Origin: Nitrososphaeria archaeon
GTDB taxonomy: Archaea > Thermoproteota > Nitrososphaeria > Nitrososphaerales > JAAOZN01
DNA: 40,217 nucleotides
Assembly: GCA_029775855.1 (NCBI GenBank)
Contig: JARVJZ010000006.1
Coordinates: 140,353 to 180,569 of the forward strand
Direction of reading: 5' to 3'
The notes under the pieces are model-generated. The model was given only the letters and a program-made list of their open reading frames with translations, ran no database searches and was not told the origin of the DNA. Below, piece by piece: positions 24,963 to 35,432 of the stretch (its first letter is position 1; every line of letters starts with the position of its first letter). The position numbers were made by a program, and so were the translations under genes.

Positions 24963-25813
24963 TCGACTTTAAGATCCAAAACTACTTGCGCCAGCCTAGG
25001 CCCTACATCCCTTACAACACCAGCATAGTCTACATTAAATCTAAATAGTGCTTTATTGCTAATGTGCTCTATCGCCTTAAGAAGAGGGTCTTCACTAACT
25101 TCATAAAAGATGTGTTCATAATAGTGTATGATGCCTTTACCTCCTTTTAGTGCTGAATATGCGTCTGAGAGGTAGCTTAGGGCCTTTTCTGGGAGTGGCA
25201 TAATCACCCTATCAGCAACTTGTTGTAGAGTGTTGCGTATGACTTTAGCCGCATCTCCTAGTATAGGTATCACCTTTCCTTCAACTTTATTCAGCTTAAT
25301 GTTTTCTTGCATATATCGGTAGGCTTCGGGGTTATTATCTATCGAATAGACTCTAACTTCTCTAACCTTCTTTGCTATCAAAATAGAGTAGGGGCCTACA
25401 CCAGCGAACATGTTGATGACTACTTCCCCTTCTCTGACTTGGTTGGCTACTCTCAACCTCTCAGCAGACAGCCTTGGAGTAAAGTAAGCGGTGCGTAAAT
25501 CTACTTTATAGAGGCATCCGTGCTCCTTATGAATAGTTTCAAACTTAGGTTCACCAGCCAGCACCTCAAGCCCTCTGAGCCTATACTCGCCTTCCACTGG
25601 CGTGGTCTGCTGTAAAACTGTTTTCACACTCTTTACCGCTTTCAACAAAGATTCCGCTATCAGATGCCTTTTAAGCATAAGAGGTTCCGGTATCTTAAGA
25701 ACAGCTATATCCCCGATGATGTCAAACCCAGCATAAAGTGATTTGAGCTCGCTCGCGGTGAGCTTATCTTTTAACACCTCTTTCAGAAGCCTACCCAAAC
25801 TATTCAGCAGCAC
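24959..25813 (-). CDS. trm5: tRNA (guanine37-N1)-methyltransferase, Trm5 family
   Basis: A 284-residue class I SAM-dependent methyltransferase that methylates G37 next to the anticodon, protecting the reading frame. Landmarks are Y-F-T-P-R-L-S-A-E-R (about 110-119), the SAM motif N134-M-F-A-G-V-G-P-Y-S, D159 in the second strand, and the motif R-V-I-M-P-L-P-E-K-A (about 202-211). Archaeal TYW2/Taw2 is the main alternative; the R-L-S-A-E-R and M-P-L-P segments favour Trm5. The start is GTG 25813. It overlaps the end of the ABCE1 gene by 14 bases, so the two translation genes are likely co-transcribed. Confidence 0.85.
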   Translation of the reverse strand: MLLNSLGRLLKEVLKDKLTASELKSLYAGFDIIGDIAVLKIPEPLMLKRHLIAESLLKAVKSVKTVLQQTTPVEGEYRLRGLEVLAGEPKFETIHKEHGCLYKVDLRTAYFTPRLSAERLRVANQVREGEVVINMFAGVGPYSILIAKKVREVRVYSIDNNPEAYRYMQENIKLNKVEGKVIPILGDAAKVIRNTLQQVADRVIMPLPEKALSYLSDAYSALKGGKGIIHYYEHIFYEVSEDPLLKAIEHISNKALFRFNVDYAGVVRDVGPRLAQVVLDLKVD

Positions 25814-27596
25814 CCCGAGCTAAATAGTAGTATGAGCCAGATGACTTCTGAAACCTATCGAGCTTGCTTCCAGGCTTATTCACCCTAGGTCTTCCCGATT
25901 CAACATCTCGACGGTATGTGATGCCAAGACTCTTCAAGAAGAGGTTCATACCATCTTCTTTAGAGAGGGCTGGTGAAACTCTACCTTCTACAGCAGGCTT
26001 CCCAGTGAATATTAGGAGGCGATCTGAGACGATATCTATGAGCTGAATATCGTGGTCCACTACGAGTGCTGATTTGCCTTCAGCTTTAACGAATCTGTTT
26101 ATCGCCTTTGCTAATATGAACCTATCTTCTACATCGATGAAGGCTGATGGTTCGTCGAGGGCATAAATGTCAGCGTCTTGTAGGAGGCAAGCTGCTATTG
26201 CCACCTTCTGCAGCTCACCGCCACTCAGATCTCTGACCTGCTTATCAAGTAGCTTTGTTATGCCGAGAGGTTGGATTATCTGGCTCTGATACAGTCCTGA
26301 GTCTATTTTGCCGTTTGAAGCTTTATCCAATAGTGTTCTTACATCTCCATCTACATCTGAGTTTAGATATTGTGGCTTGTAGGAGATTTTGGCGGTTATG
26401 GTTAGGCTGCCTTCATCTGGCTGCTCCACGCCAGCAATCAGCTTAAGGAAGGTGGATTTACCTAAAGCGTTTGCGCCTAGTATACCTATAACTTCACCTT
26501 TTTTAACCTCGCCTTCATCGACTCTAAGTGTGAAACCAGGGTAATTTTTCACAATCTGTGTGTAGCTGGCTACAGGATACTGTGCATCTACTTTATCTAT
26601 CGGCGCTGTGGTGTCGAATTTGATAGGTCTGTCTCTGAATCTGATGTTTTCCTCTGGTATATAGCCGTCAAGTAGTATGTTTATGCCAACTCTTGAGGTC
26701 TGCACCTTTGAAACTATGCCATAAACTCCAGGCTCACCATACAGTATGTGGATGTAGTCGCTTAAGTAGTCAAGTAAGGTTAGATCGTGTTCAGCAACTA
26801 TAACAGATTTACCCTCTGAGGCAAGGCTTCTTATCACCTCTGCTACAGCCATCCTTTGGTAAACATCGTTGTATGAGGAGGGCTCGTCGAAGAAGTAGAC
26901 TTCAGCGTCTTTAGAGGCTGCAACGGCAACAGCGAGCCTTTGACACTCGCCTCCACTCATCTCTGAGACTGATTTATTTAGTGCTTCTTTGAGGTTAAGC
27001 GCTTCAGCAAGCTTATCAGCAGCTCCCTTTTCGTCATAAGTCTTAAGAAGCTCTTTACCAGTTCCTTTCCACACTTTTGAAAGAAGGTATACGGCTTGGG
27101 GCTTTACAGAGATCTTGATGCTCTTTGAAGCGATCTTCTCAAAGTATTCTTTTAGCTCTGTGCCCTTAAACGCTTCAATTATTTTATCCCAGTCTGGTGC
27201 TGCATCATAATATCCGAGGTTGGGTTTAAGCGCCCCTGAGAGAATTTTAATGGTTGTGCTCTTGCCTACACCATTCTTACCTACTAACCCAACTACCGCG
27301 CCTTTTCTTGGTATAGGGAGTCTGAATAACCTGTATCCGTTTACACCAAATTGATGTATCTTCTCTTCTTTTAGCTGTTCAGCGAGGTTAACTATAGTTA
27401 TGGCTTCAAAGGGGCATTTTTTGACGCAGATTCCGCATCCTGTGCAGAGCTCTTCGCTTATGACAGCCTTACCATCATCATTCAAAATTATGCATTCGCT
27501 TCCACCTTTGTTAACTGGGCAGAACTTTATACATTCAAGCCCGCATTTCCTAGAGTGGCAGTTATCAAGATCTACTACAGCGACTCTGTGAACCAT
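25800..27596 (-). CDS. rli1: ABCE1/Rli1 ribosome-recycling ATPase
   Basis: The 598-residue iron-sulfur ABC protein splits ribosomes after termination. An N-terminal two-cluster [4Fe-4S] domain (C13, C18, C22, C26 and the C-T-G-C-G-I-C-V-K-K-C-P set) precedes two NBDs. NBD1 has G-K-N-G-V-G-K-S-T and S-G-G-E-C-Q-R; NBD2 has G-A-N-A-L-G-K-S-T and S-G-G-E-L-Q-K. Both have F/L-D-E-P-S Walker B motifs. The open frame extends to a TTG at 27629, but the ATG at 27596 fits the family start (M-V-H-R-V-A-V-V-D) and has an AAAGGTG ribosome-binding site. It overlaps the downstream trm5. Confidence 0.95.
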   Translation of the reverse strand: MVHRVAVVDLDNCHSRKCGLECIKFCPVNKGGSECIILNDDGKAVISEELCTGCGICVKKCPFEAITIVNLAEQLKEEKIHQFGVNGYRLFRLPIPRKGAVVGLVGKNGVGKSTTIKILSGALKPNLGYYDAAPDWDKIIEAFKGTELKEYFEKIASKSIKISVKPQAVYLLSKVWKGTGKELLKTYDEKGAADKLAEALNLKEALNKSVSEMSGGECQRLAVAVAASKDAEVYFFDEPSSYNDVYQRMAVAEVIRSLASEGKSVIVAEHDLTLLDYLSDYIHILYGEPGVYGIVSKVQTSRVGINILLDGYIPEENIRFRDRPIKFDTTAPIDKVDAQYPVASYTQIVKNYPGFTLRVDEGEVKKGEVIGILGANALGKSTFLKLIAGVEQPDEGSLTITAKISYKPQYLNSDVDGDVRTLLDKASNGKIDSGLYQSQIIQPLGITKLLDKQVRDLSGGELQKVAIAACLLQDADIYALDEPSAFIDVEDRFILAKAINRFVKAEGKSALVVDHDIQLIDIVSDRLLIFTGKPAVEGRVSPALSKEDGMNLFLKSLGITYRRDVESGRPRVNKPGSKLDRFQKSSGSYYYLARGAAE

Positions 27597-27678
27597 TTGA
27601 AGAGCACCTTTTAATACTGAAGTGTTCAAGATATGTTATTACATATCCAAACTATGTAAATGTATTGCAATCAGAGCT

Positions 27679-28290
27679 TTATTTGGAAAATCGTTCTTTA
27701 AATTTTTCGATGAGCTTGATGAAGTGTTCTTTAGAGCTTCCAAGGACTTTGGCGACATCTTCAACAGTTTTTTGAGGGTCTTTGCCCTCTAAAATATGCG
27801 TAATCAGAAGGTCTGTATCTGTTAAGCTGTGCTTACTAAAAAGGGCTTGCTTCACAGCGTTTAACTCAACCAGCTTCCTATGTATACGATGCTCCTTAGT
27901 TTTTAACGCTTTGAGCCTTCTCTTCAGTAAATATATTTCGTCATCTACCTCTTGAAGCGCTTCAGCAAACTTTTTCCCCTCAAACTCGTAGCTGATATCA
28001 GCGATTACTGTAGACTTTGCAGCATTAATACAGAAGGAGTCTAGGCTCCGATCTGAATATAAGTTGACATCAACATATTTTGCCAAGAAGATCATCTGTT
28101 TCCCAAACTCTTCTAATTCAACAGTCTTAACTAACCCATACTTTTCTAAGACCTTAAGATGCTTAATAACAGCTTGTGGGGTAACTGATAGGAGTGAGGC
28201 TAGCTCTTGCATTGTATGTGGTCGAGAAGCAAGTATACCCAAGATCTTGAGCCTAGTAGGCGAACACGCTACCTTAATTATATCAGCCAA
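27679..28290 (-). CDS. ArsR-type winged-helix regulator with C-terminal helical domain (Phr-like)
   Basis: A 203-residue DNA-binding protein. The winged helix at about 8-68 contains P-T-R-L-K-I-L-G-I-L, the helix-turn-helix T-M-Q-E-L-A-S-L-L-S-V-T-P-Q-A-V-I-K-H-L-K-V-L-E and G-L-V-K-T-V. The C-terminal two thirds are helical with a charged coiled-coil-like stretch at about 108-150. Size, architecture and position divergent from hsp20-cdc48 match Pyrococcus Phr, the ArsR-like heat-shock repressor of hsp20 and an AAA+ ATPase. Sequence identity to Phr does not look high, so the equivalence is inferred. The start is TTG 28290. Confidence 0.8.
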   Translation of the reverse strand: MADIIKVACSPTRLKILGILASRPHTMQELASLLSVTPQAVIKHLKVLEKYGLVKTVELEEFGKQMIFLAKYVDVNLYSDRSLDSFCINAAKSTVIADISYEFEGKKFAEALQEVDDEIYLLKRRLKALKTKEHRIHRKLVELNAVKQALFSKHSLTDTDLLITHILEGKDPQKTVEDVAKVLGSSKEHFIKLIEKFKERFSK

Positions 28291-28302
28291 ATATGCATCT
28301 GT

Positions 28303-28341
28303 AGATAGGTGATGGGTGGATGCTTATAAAAGATAGGTGAT
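28303..28341. repeat. 11-bp direct repeats flanking the regulator's TATA box
   Basis: AGATAGGTGAT occurs exactly at 28303-28313 and again at 28331-28341, 28 bases apart. Between them lies the minus-strand TATA element TTTATAAGCA (28321-28330). The layout suggests autoregulatory operators straddling the regulator's promoter. Confidence 0.5.
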
Positions 28342-28474
28342 TCACATATTCATCTATGTTTAAATTTATTGCCTAAGAAGACACTTCATACCTTATTAAT
28401 TAAGCACTCTGTGAATATTTACTATATTTTTCGATGCGAAAATCAATTTTACACTTAAAATAATGGTGCATAAC

Positions 28475-28516
28475 ATTTATATTTTTGTTAACCGATAGTT
28501 ATTAACTGGTGGTTAA
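28475..28516 (+). promoter_or_regulatory. hsp20 promoter and possible operator
   Basis: A TATA-like ATTTATATTT (28475-28484) lies about 25-30 bases before 28509. Downstream, GTTAAC (28487-28492), TTAAC (28502-28506) and GTTAA (28512-28516) form repeated half-sites, the last two as an inverted repeat with a five-base spacer. These overlap the expected transcription start and could be repressor sites. Confidence 0.45.
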
Positions 28517-28517
28517 A

Positions 28518-29024
28518 ATGTTCGACGAAAGAAGAAGGTTTAGAGACATACTAGATGAGATCGACAAGCTGATGGCTGAGATGGAGCGTGAAATCGAAGA
28601 CTCCCTAAAAAACTTCCTTAAATTCGAGGGAAGTAGCTTTAACAAACCCATCATCTACGGTTTCTCCATGAGCCTAGACCCAGAAGGCACACCAACCTTC
28701 AGAACCTTTGGCAACCTTAAACCAGGGCTAGGGGGCTACAGAGAGCCGGTCAGCGACCAGATCTTAGATGAGCAGCGTGGTGAGTTGAGGCTAGTAGTTG
28801 AGCTGCCAGGTGTTGAGAAGAGCGATATACATATTCAAGCCTTAGAGGACACCGTCAGCTTGTCTGCTGAGCGGGGAGAGCGCAAGTATAAGGCAGAGAT
28901 ACCTTTGAGGGCTAAGGTTGATCCAACGAAGGCTAAGGCGAATTTCCAGAACGGTGTGCTGGAAATACTCTTCCCACTTAAAGAGAAGACTAATAAAGGG
29001 TTCTACAAGATTAATATAGAGTAG
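28518..29024 (+). CDS. hsp20: Small heat-shock protein Hsp20 (alpha-crystallin family)
   Basis: A 168-residue ATP-independent chaperone that holds unfolding proteins. A charged helical N-terminal arm precedes the alpha-crystallin domain (about 85-160), which shows V-V-E-L-P-G-V-E-K-S-D-I and the family-typical N-G-V-L-E-I-L-F-P. The C-terminal tail has an I-N-I (I-x-I) motif used in oligomer assembly. ATG 28518 with GGTGG about 6-10 bases upstream is preferred over GTG 28509. Cdc48 begins 15 bases after the stop, so the two form a stress operon divergent from the ArsR-type regulator. Confidence 0.92.
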   Translation: MFDERRRFRDILDEIDKLMAEMEREIEDSLKNFLKFEGSSFNKPIIYGFSMSLDPEGTPTFRTFGNLKPGLGGYREPVSDQILDEQRGELRLVVELPGVEKSDIHIQALEDTVSLSAERGERKYKAEIPLRAKVDPTKAKANFQNGVLEILFPLKEKTNKGFYKINIE

Positions 29025-29039
29025 TTGGGCGTGACATAG

Positions 29040-31205
<2,166 letters not shown>

Positions 31206-31214
31206 AGACCAGCT

Positions 31215-33122
31215 TCACCCACTCTTTTCTTCTATTGTCTGTTTGATTTCTTCTTGTAGGAGTATGCTGAGCCTCTTACCATCTACTTTACCCCTTAGAT
31301 CCCGCATCAATTCACCCATTAATGCGCTGAAGGCTCCTTGACCTCTAGATCTTATTAGCTGCTTATTCTTTTCCACCAACTCTTTCACCCTCTTCTTAAC
31401 CTCCTCTTCTGTAAAGGGTGTTAAACCGAGCTGTTCAGCAGCTTCCTTTGGGGTCTTAGCTTCACCTCGCAGAATCTTTTCTAAGATTGCAGGCACCCCC
31501 TCTTTTGATATCTCCATCTTGTCTACGAGTATAAAGACTTCTTTTATGGTCTGCTCGCTCAAGTTTTCCGTCTTTAACCCTAAGCGGGAGAGGCTGACTA
31601 AGGTTTCAGTTAAGGTTGCGGCTACAAAGCTCGGTTGAACCTTGGTTTCTTTGATTATCAGCTCGAATAGCTTTAGGTACTCTGAGTCGCAGATTTGTGA
31701 AGCTAGCTTCAGGCTTAAACCATATTTTGATGCATATTCTTTGATAGTTTCATCCCAAGGCTTCGGTATTACTGCACGGAGCCTCTCAACCCTCTCTTCT
31801 GAGATTGGTAGAGGTGGTATATCTGTCTCAGGATACATCCTTGCTGGACCGGGTCTTGGTCTTATGAATCGTGTTGTTCCTTCAGGGGTTGGTCCCCGTG
31901 TTTCTGGTGGCACACCTTTTACAGCAGCCCTTGCTCTTTCTATGATGGCTGCTACAACATCTTCTAGTGTACTTTTGTCTCCAGCTACTATGATGAAAGC
32001 ATCTTCATCTCTTAGGTTAAGTGCTACTCTTACATTCTTCACCTCTTCCTCTGATATGCCGTATGCTGGGAGCTCATCTGAGTGGAAGATTCCTCCTACA
32101 CCGTAGAATCTGACTAAGTCTGCGAATTCTTTTCCGAGTCTTATGTTAGGATGCTCCTCTAGTTTAAGTAGCCCTTTGAAGCCGCGTAGCGCTACACCTA
32201 TGACTGAGCCGCCTGAGTCTACGACTCTTTTGATGATCTTGCTTGAAGACTGCTTGAAGACCGAGTTTAACTCCTTTACCTCACCTACCGCTTCTTCAAC
32301 TTTTACACCTCTGCTTTGAAGGGTTTGGGCTATTTTTGCAAGGAAGTGCTGCCTCTTTGCCTCAAAGTCAACGATCTTTGAGATTAACTCTAGATTTTGA
32401 ACACCTTTAACTTCAACTACTGAGCCTCCTTGAATTGAGATGTTTATGTCTTGTCTAATTGTCCCTAAGCCCCTCATAACCCTTCCTGTGGAGCGCATCA
32501 CCCTACCTAATGTATACGCTACTTCCTGAACCTCATCTGGTGTGGCTGTGAAAGGTGCTAACGCGACTTCAACTAAAGGCACACAGAGTCTATCTAAACC
32601 ATAATTCCGCACACCTTCAGATTCATTAAGAAGCCTAGCCGCATCTTCCTCTAAGCAGACGGTCTGGACTGGAATCTCTCCTATAGGTGTTTTAAGCACC
32701 CCTCCTAAAGCAACTATCGCAGTTCTCTGGAAGCCGGTGGTGTTTGAGCCATCGATCACAATCTTCCTCATAACATGCAATTCATCTACTGGTGTTGAGC
32801 TTAGAGTTAGGGCTATGATAAGCGCTGTATCTACCGCTTCTTCATTTATTGGGTGAGGAGGCTCTTCATCAGCCTCAACAAGGCAGGCTGAATGCGCTCC
32901 AGCGTGATATTTGAAAGGTTTTCTCTTTTTAAACTCGAATAAAGCTGCTGGGTCGACTTGCCCAAGTTCGCTTTGTGAGGGTCTGAGCCTTCTCTCAAAT
33001 TTTGGTGTCTGATGTTCTTCGTCTATCGGCTTGCAGTCGCAGAAGAGCTTTGCTTTAGTGGCTAGCTGTTGGTGTATCTCTAAACCTACTAACAACCCTA
33101 TCTCTTTATAGAAGCTGCTCAA
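31215..33122 (-). CDS. gatE: Glutamyl-tRNA(Gln) amidotransferase subunit E
   Basis: The 635-residue archaeal-specific subunit works with GatD to convert Glu-tRNA(Gln) to Gln-tRNA(Gln). The N-terminal GatB/E cradle begins with G-L-E-I-H-Q-Q-L and includes C-D-C and H-P-I-N-E-E segments. An AspRS-type GAD insertion (about 280-410) is followed by R-F-I-R-P-R-P-G-P-A-R-M-Y-P-E-T-D and a YqeY-like tail ending in G-Q-G-A-F-S-A-L-M-G. The start is TTG 33122, overlapping gatD by 17 bases. The presence of GatDE implies no glutaminyl-tRNA synthetase route. Confidence 0.95.
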   Translation of the reverse strand: MSSFYKEIGLLVGLEIHQQLATKAKLFCDCKPIDEEHQTPKFERRLRPSQSELGQVDPAALFEFKKRKPFKYHAGAHSACLVEADEEPPHPINEEAVDTALIIALTLSSTPVDELHVMRKIVIDGSNTTGFQRTAIVALGGVLKTPIGEIPVQTVCLEEDAARLLNESEGVRNYGLDRLCVPLVEVALAPFTATPDEVQEVAYTLGRVMRSTGRVMRGLGTIRQDINISIQGGSVVEVKGVQNLELISKIVDFEAKRQHFLAKIAQTLQSRGVKVEEAVGEVKELNSVFKQSSSKIIKRVVDSGGSVIGVALRGFKGLLKLEEHPNIRLGKEFADLVRFYGVGGIFHSDELPAYGISEEEVKNVRVALNLRDEDAFIIVAGDKSTLEDVVAAIIERARAAVKGVPPETRGPTPEGTTRFIRPRPGPARMYPETDIPPLPISEERVERLRAVIPKPWDETIKEYASKYGLSLKLASQICDSEYLKLFELIIKETKVQPSFVAATLTETLVSLSRLGLKTENLSEQTIKEVFILVDKMEISKEGVPAILEKILRGEAKTPKEAAEQLGLTPFTEEEVKKRVKELVEKNKQLIRSRGQGAFSALMGELMRDLRGKVDGKRLSILLQEEIKQTIEEKSG

Positions 33123-34449
33123 ACCCTCTTCTCTCCTCTATAGTTAGGCGTTGAACCATTTCGCCTACAAGGTCTTTGAGCATAAGTTCCCTTGCTTCCT
33201 CTAAGGTCTTTGTGTTGCCTAAGACCCACATCATCTTAACCAAGGCAACTTCGGGAAAGAGTGTATCTAGTGGTAGCACACCTATGTTGAGCAGATCTCT
33301 GCCTGTGTCGTAGACGGTCATTCTTACTCTACCCCAGATGCACTGTGAACACATCCCAACCAAAACACCTTTACCAACAGCTCTTTTTATTGAATCGTAG
33401 CAATAGTGCCCTACATGCCCTAACCCAGTACCCTCTAATACCAAGCCTCTAACACCCTTATCCACCAAATAATCTATTAATGTAGCATCGAAGTTAGGAT
33501 GAAACTTAAGCAGAGCAACCTGCTCCTCAAATCTGGCAGAGGGTCTAAAATCCGTGGATTCACCTCTCGGCGGAAGATTGGAAGTGACTTGCTGAATCAC
33601 TCCATCCTTAACATAGGCTACAGGGCTTCTATTTATCGACTGGAAGGCATCTCTTCTGCTTGTATGATTCTTCCTTACAGAGGCTGCGTGGTGAACAGCT
33701 ATTACATCATCACTCAACCCAGCGTGCATAGCTACATAAACTCCTGAGAAGGTAGCTTTAGAGGCAACTGATACTGCTGCTAAAAGGTTTGTAGCCGCGT
33801 CAGAAGACGGTCTATCTGAAGAGCGCTGTGCACCAACTAAAACGACTGGCACAGGTATGCCCTTTAGAGCAAATGAGAGAGCTGCGGCTGTGTAGCCCAT
33901 GGTGTCGGTTCCGTGTGTGACTACTACACCCCTATACCCTTTATATAGTGAGGATGCGATGTGTTCAGCTATCTTACACCAGTGTTCGGCTCTTAAGTTT
34001 TCGCTAAATACGCTGAACAGAACTTCGGCATCAACCTGTGCTATTTCTGCTATTTCTGGTATGGAGGTATAGAGGTCTTCTGCCGTCAAAGCTGGGTGGA
34101 CTCCTCCTGTTCTGTAGTCTATTCTGCTCGCTATTGTGCCTCCTGTGCTTAGTATGAGTACTTTAGGTAGGTCTTTGCTGAACTTGGGGAGTAGGGCTGG
34201 TGTGTATTTTGGCTTCTCTCCTTCTGCTATCTTAGTTATGCTACGAACCTTCTTAATTGATATTCCAATGTTATATCCGTTTTTAAGCTTGATAACTATA
34301 TGATGGTTATCAGCCAACTCGTATCTGGGCATCAGATATCCTTCAAAAGATGTAGCGTTGGTCTCCACTTTCACAAGGTCTCCTATCGAGAGACCAGCAT
34401 TCTCAAGTAGAGATAGAGCTTCACCCCTGTAGCCCGCTAGCTCACCCAT
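33106..34449 (-). CDS. gatD: Glutamyl-tRNA(Gln) amidotransferase subunit D
   Basis: The 447-residue L-asparaginase-like subunit releases ammonia from glutamine or asparagine for GatE. A GatD N-terminal barrel (to about 75) precedes the asparaginase domain with T-G-G-T-I-A-S (about 100-106), T-H-G-T-D-T-M-G-Y-T-A (about 184-194) and S-S-D-A-A-T-N-L. These contain the catalytic Thr, Thr-Asp and neighbouring Lys/Ser positions expected for the family. The start is ATG 34449. It is first in the gatD-gatE operon with overlapping genes, so stoichiometric expression is likely. Confidence 0.95.
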   Translation of the reverse strand: MGELAGYRGEALSLLENAGLSIGDLVKVETNATSFEGYLMPRYELADNHHIVIKLKNGYNIGISIKKVRSITKIAEGEKPKYTPALLPKFSKDLPKVLILSTGGTIASRIDYRTGGVHPALTAEDLYTSIPEIAEIAQVDAEVLFSVFSENLRAEHWCKIAEHIASSLYKGYRGVVVTHGTDTMGYTAAALSFALKGIPVPVVLVGAQRSSDRPSSDAATNLLAAVSVASKATFSGVYVAMHAGLSDDVIAVHHAASVRKNHTSRRDAFQSINRSPVAYVKDGVIQQVTSNLPPRGESTDFRPSARFEEQVALLKFHPNFDATLIDYLVDKGVRGLVLEGTGLGHVGHYCYDSIKRAVGKGVLVGMCSQCIWGRVRMTVYDTGRDLLNIGVLPLDTLFPEVALVKMMWVLGNTKTLEEARELMLKDLVGEMVQRLTIEERRGFEQLL

Positions 34450-34513
34450 AGCCTCTGGTTGGTGAGAGTAGAAGATAAGAGTTTTTCAAAAAATGGAGAG
34501 GTGCCTTCGCAGC

Positions 34514-35302
34514 CTACTCTATCAGAAAAGTGGCTGACACACTTACAGTGATTTGAGACTCTCCAGGCATTATGTAGGTGTCTTTTGCTACTGCTTCTGC
34601 TGCGAGGGCTGTTCTGGTTGGTAGATATATACCTCCTATTGTAAGGCTCTTTAAGCCTATTACCTTTGTGCCCGCTGCAGCTGCAGCTACTTCAGCTTGA
34701 GTTTTTGCGTCTTGAACCGCTAGTGTGAGGGCTTCTGACTTTAGAGCCTTGGCTTTTTCGTTTGATACTTGGAAGGTTAATGAGTTGATGATGTTTGCGC
34801 CTGAGGTTATTGCTTTCTCAACTACTTCACCTACTTTGCTTAAGTCTTGCACAGTTATTGTTAGTGTGTTTCTCGCAATGTAGCCTATGATTTTTAGACC
34901 CGTTTTTTCTTCTCGTATGGGGGTTAAGAATAGACCTGATGTCTTCATATGCTCATCTTTTATTCCAAGTTCCTTCATAGCTTTGATGATGGAAGCCATT
35001 TTCCTCGTAGCTTCTTCTTGCGCTAAAGTGGCTGATGTGTTTGAGGCTTCTACTGTGACTTGCACAACCGCTTCATCTGGAGTGGTGTAGACTACACCCA
35101 TACCGTTCACATAGATTACCCGTTCACTGCCCTCGGATGCTACAGCTCTTGTGATGATTCTAGATTCAAGGTATCCGAGCAGGCTTTCTGTTTGAGTTGT
35201 GTAGAGTTGGGTTGTTGTGTATGCTGCGAAGGCTGCTATCACTATCACACCTGCTAAGATTATGCCTATCCAAGTTAAGGTTGGTTTGCTCACAGCATTC
35301 AC
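34514..35302 (-). CDS. SIMPL-domain (DUF541) protein, membrane anchored
   Basis: A 262-residue protein with a single N-terminal hydrophobic helix (about 8-32) and an extracytoplasmic SIMPL domain starting near I-Y-V-N-G-M-G-V-V (about 63). Typical parts are V-E-A-S-N-T-S-A-T-L-A-Q, L-T-I-T-V-Q-D-L-S-K-V-G and A-V-Q-D-A-K-T-Q-A-E-V-A-A. The family (BP26/OMP28 in bacteria) has poorly defined roles in stress resistance and cell surface processes. The start is GTG 35302 with AGGTAGGT directly upstream. It is divergent from pheS over 130 bases. Confidence 0.85.
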   Translation of the reverse strand: MNAVSKPTLTWIGIILAGVIVIAAFAAYTTTQLYTTQTESLLGYLESRIITRAVASEGSERVIYVNGMGVVYTTPDEAVVQVTVEASNTSATLAQEEATRKMASIIKAMKELGIKDEHMKTSGLFLTPIREEKTGLKIIGYIARNTLTITVQDLSKVGEVVEKAITSGANIINSLTFQVSNEKAKALKSEALTLAVQDAKTQAEVAAAAAGTKVIGLKSLTIGGIYLPTRTALAAEAVAKDTYIMPGESQITVSVSATFLIE

Positions 35303-35432
35303 CTACCTAACTATACTACAGATAGGTAGTAAACGATATCGAATAGAACCGTTTGTTCTACATTTTAAAACACATTTTGCTCTCAACGCTTAAAAACTGG
35401 TAGCTCAAAACCGATGTCGAGTAAGGTCAAAT

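Noticed and set aside
27597-27629. N-terminal extension of ABCE1 from TTG 27629
   Set aside because: ATG 27596 matches the family start and has an AAAGGTG site; the extension has no family counterpart.
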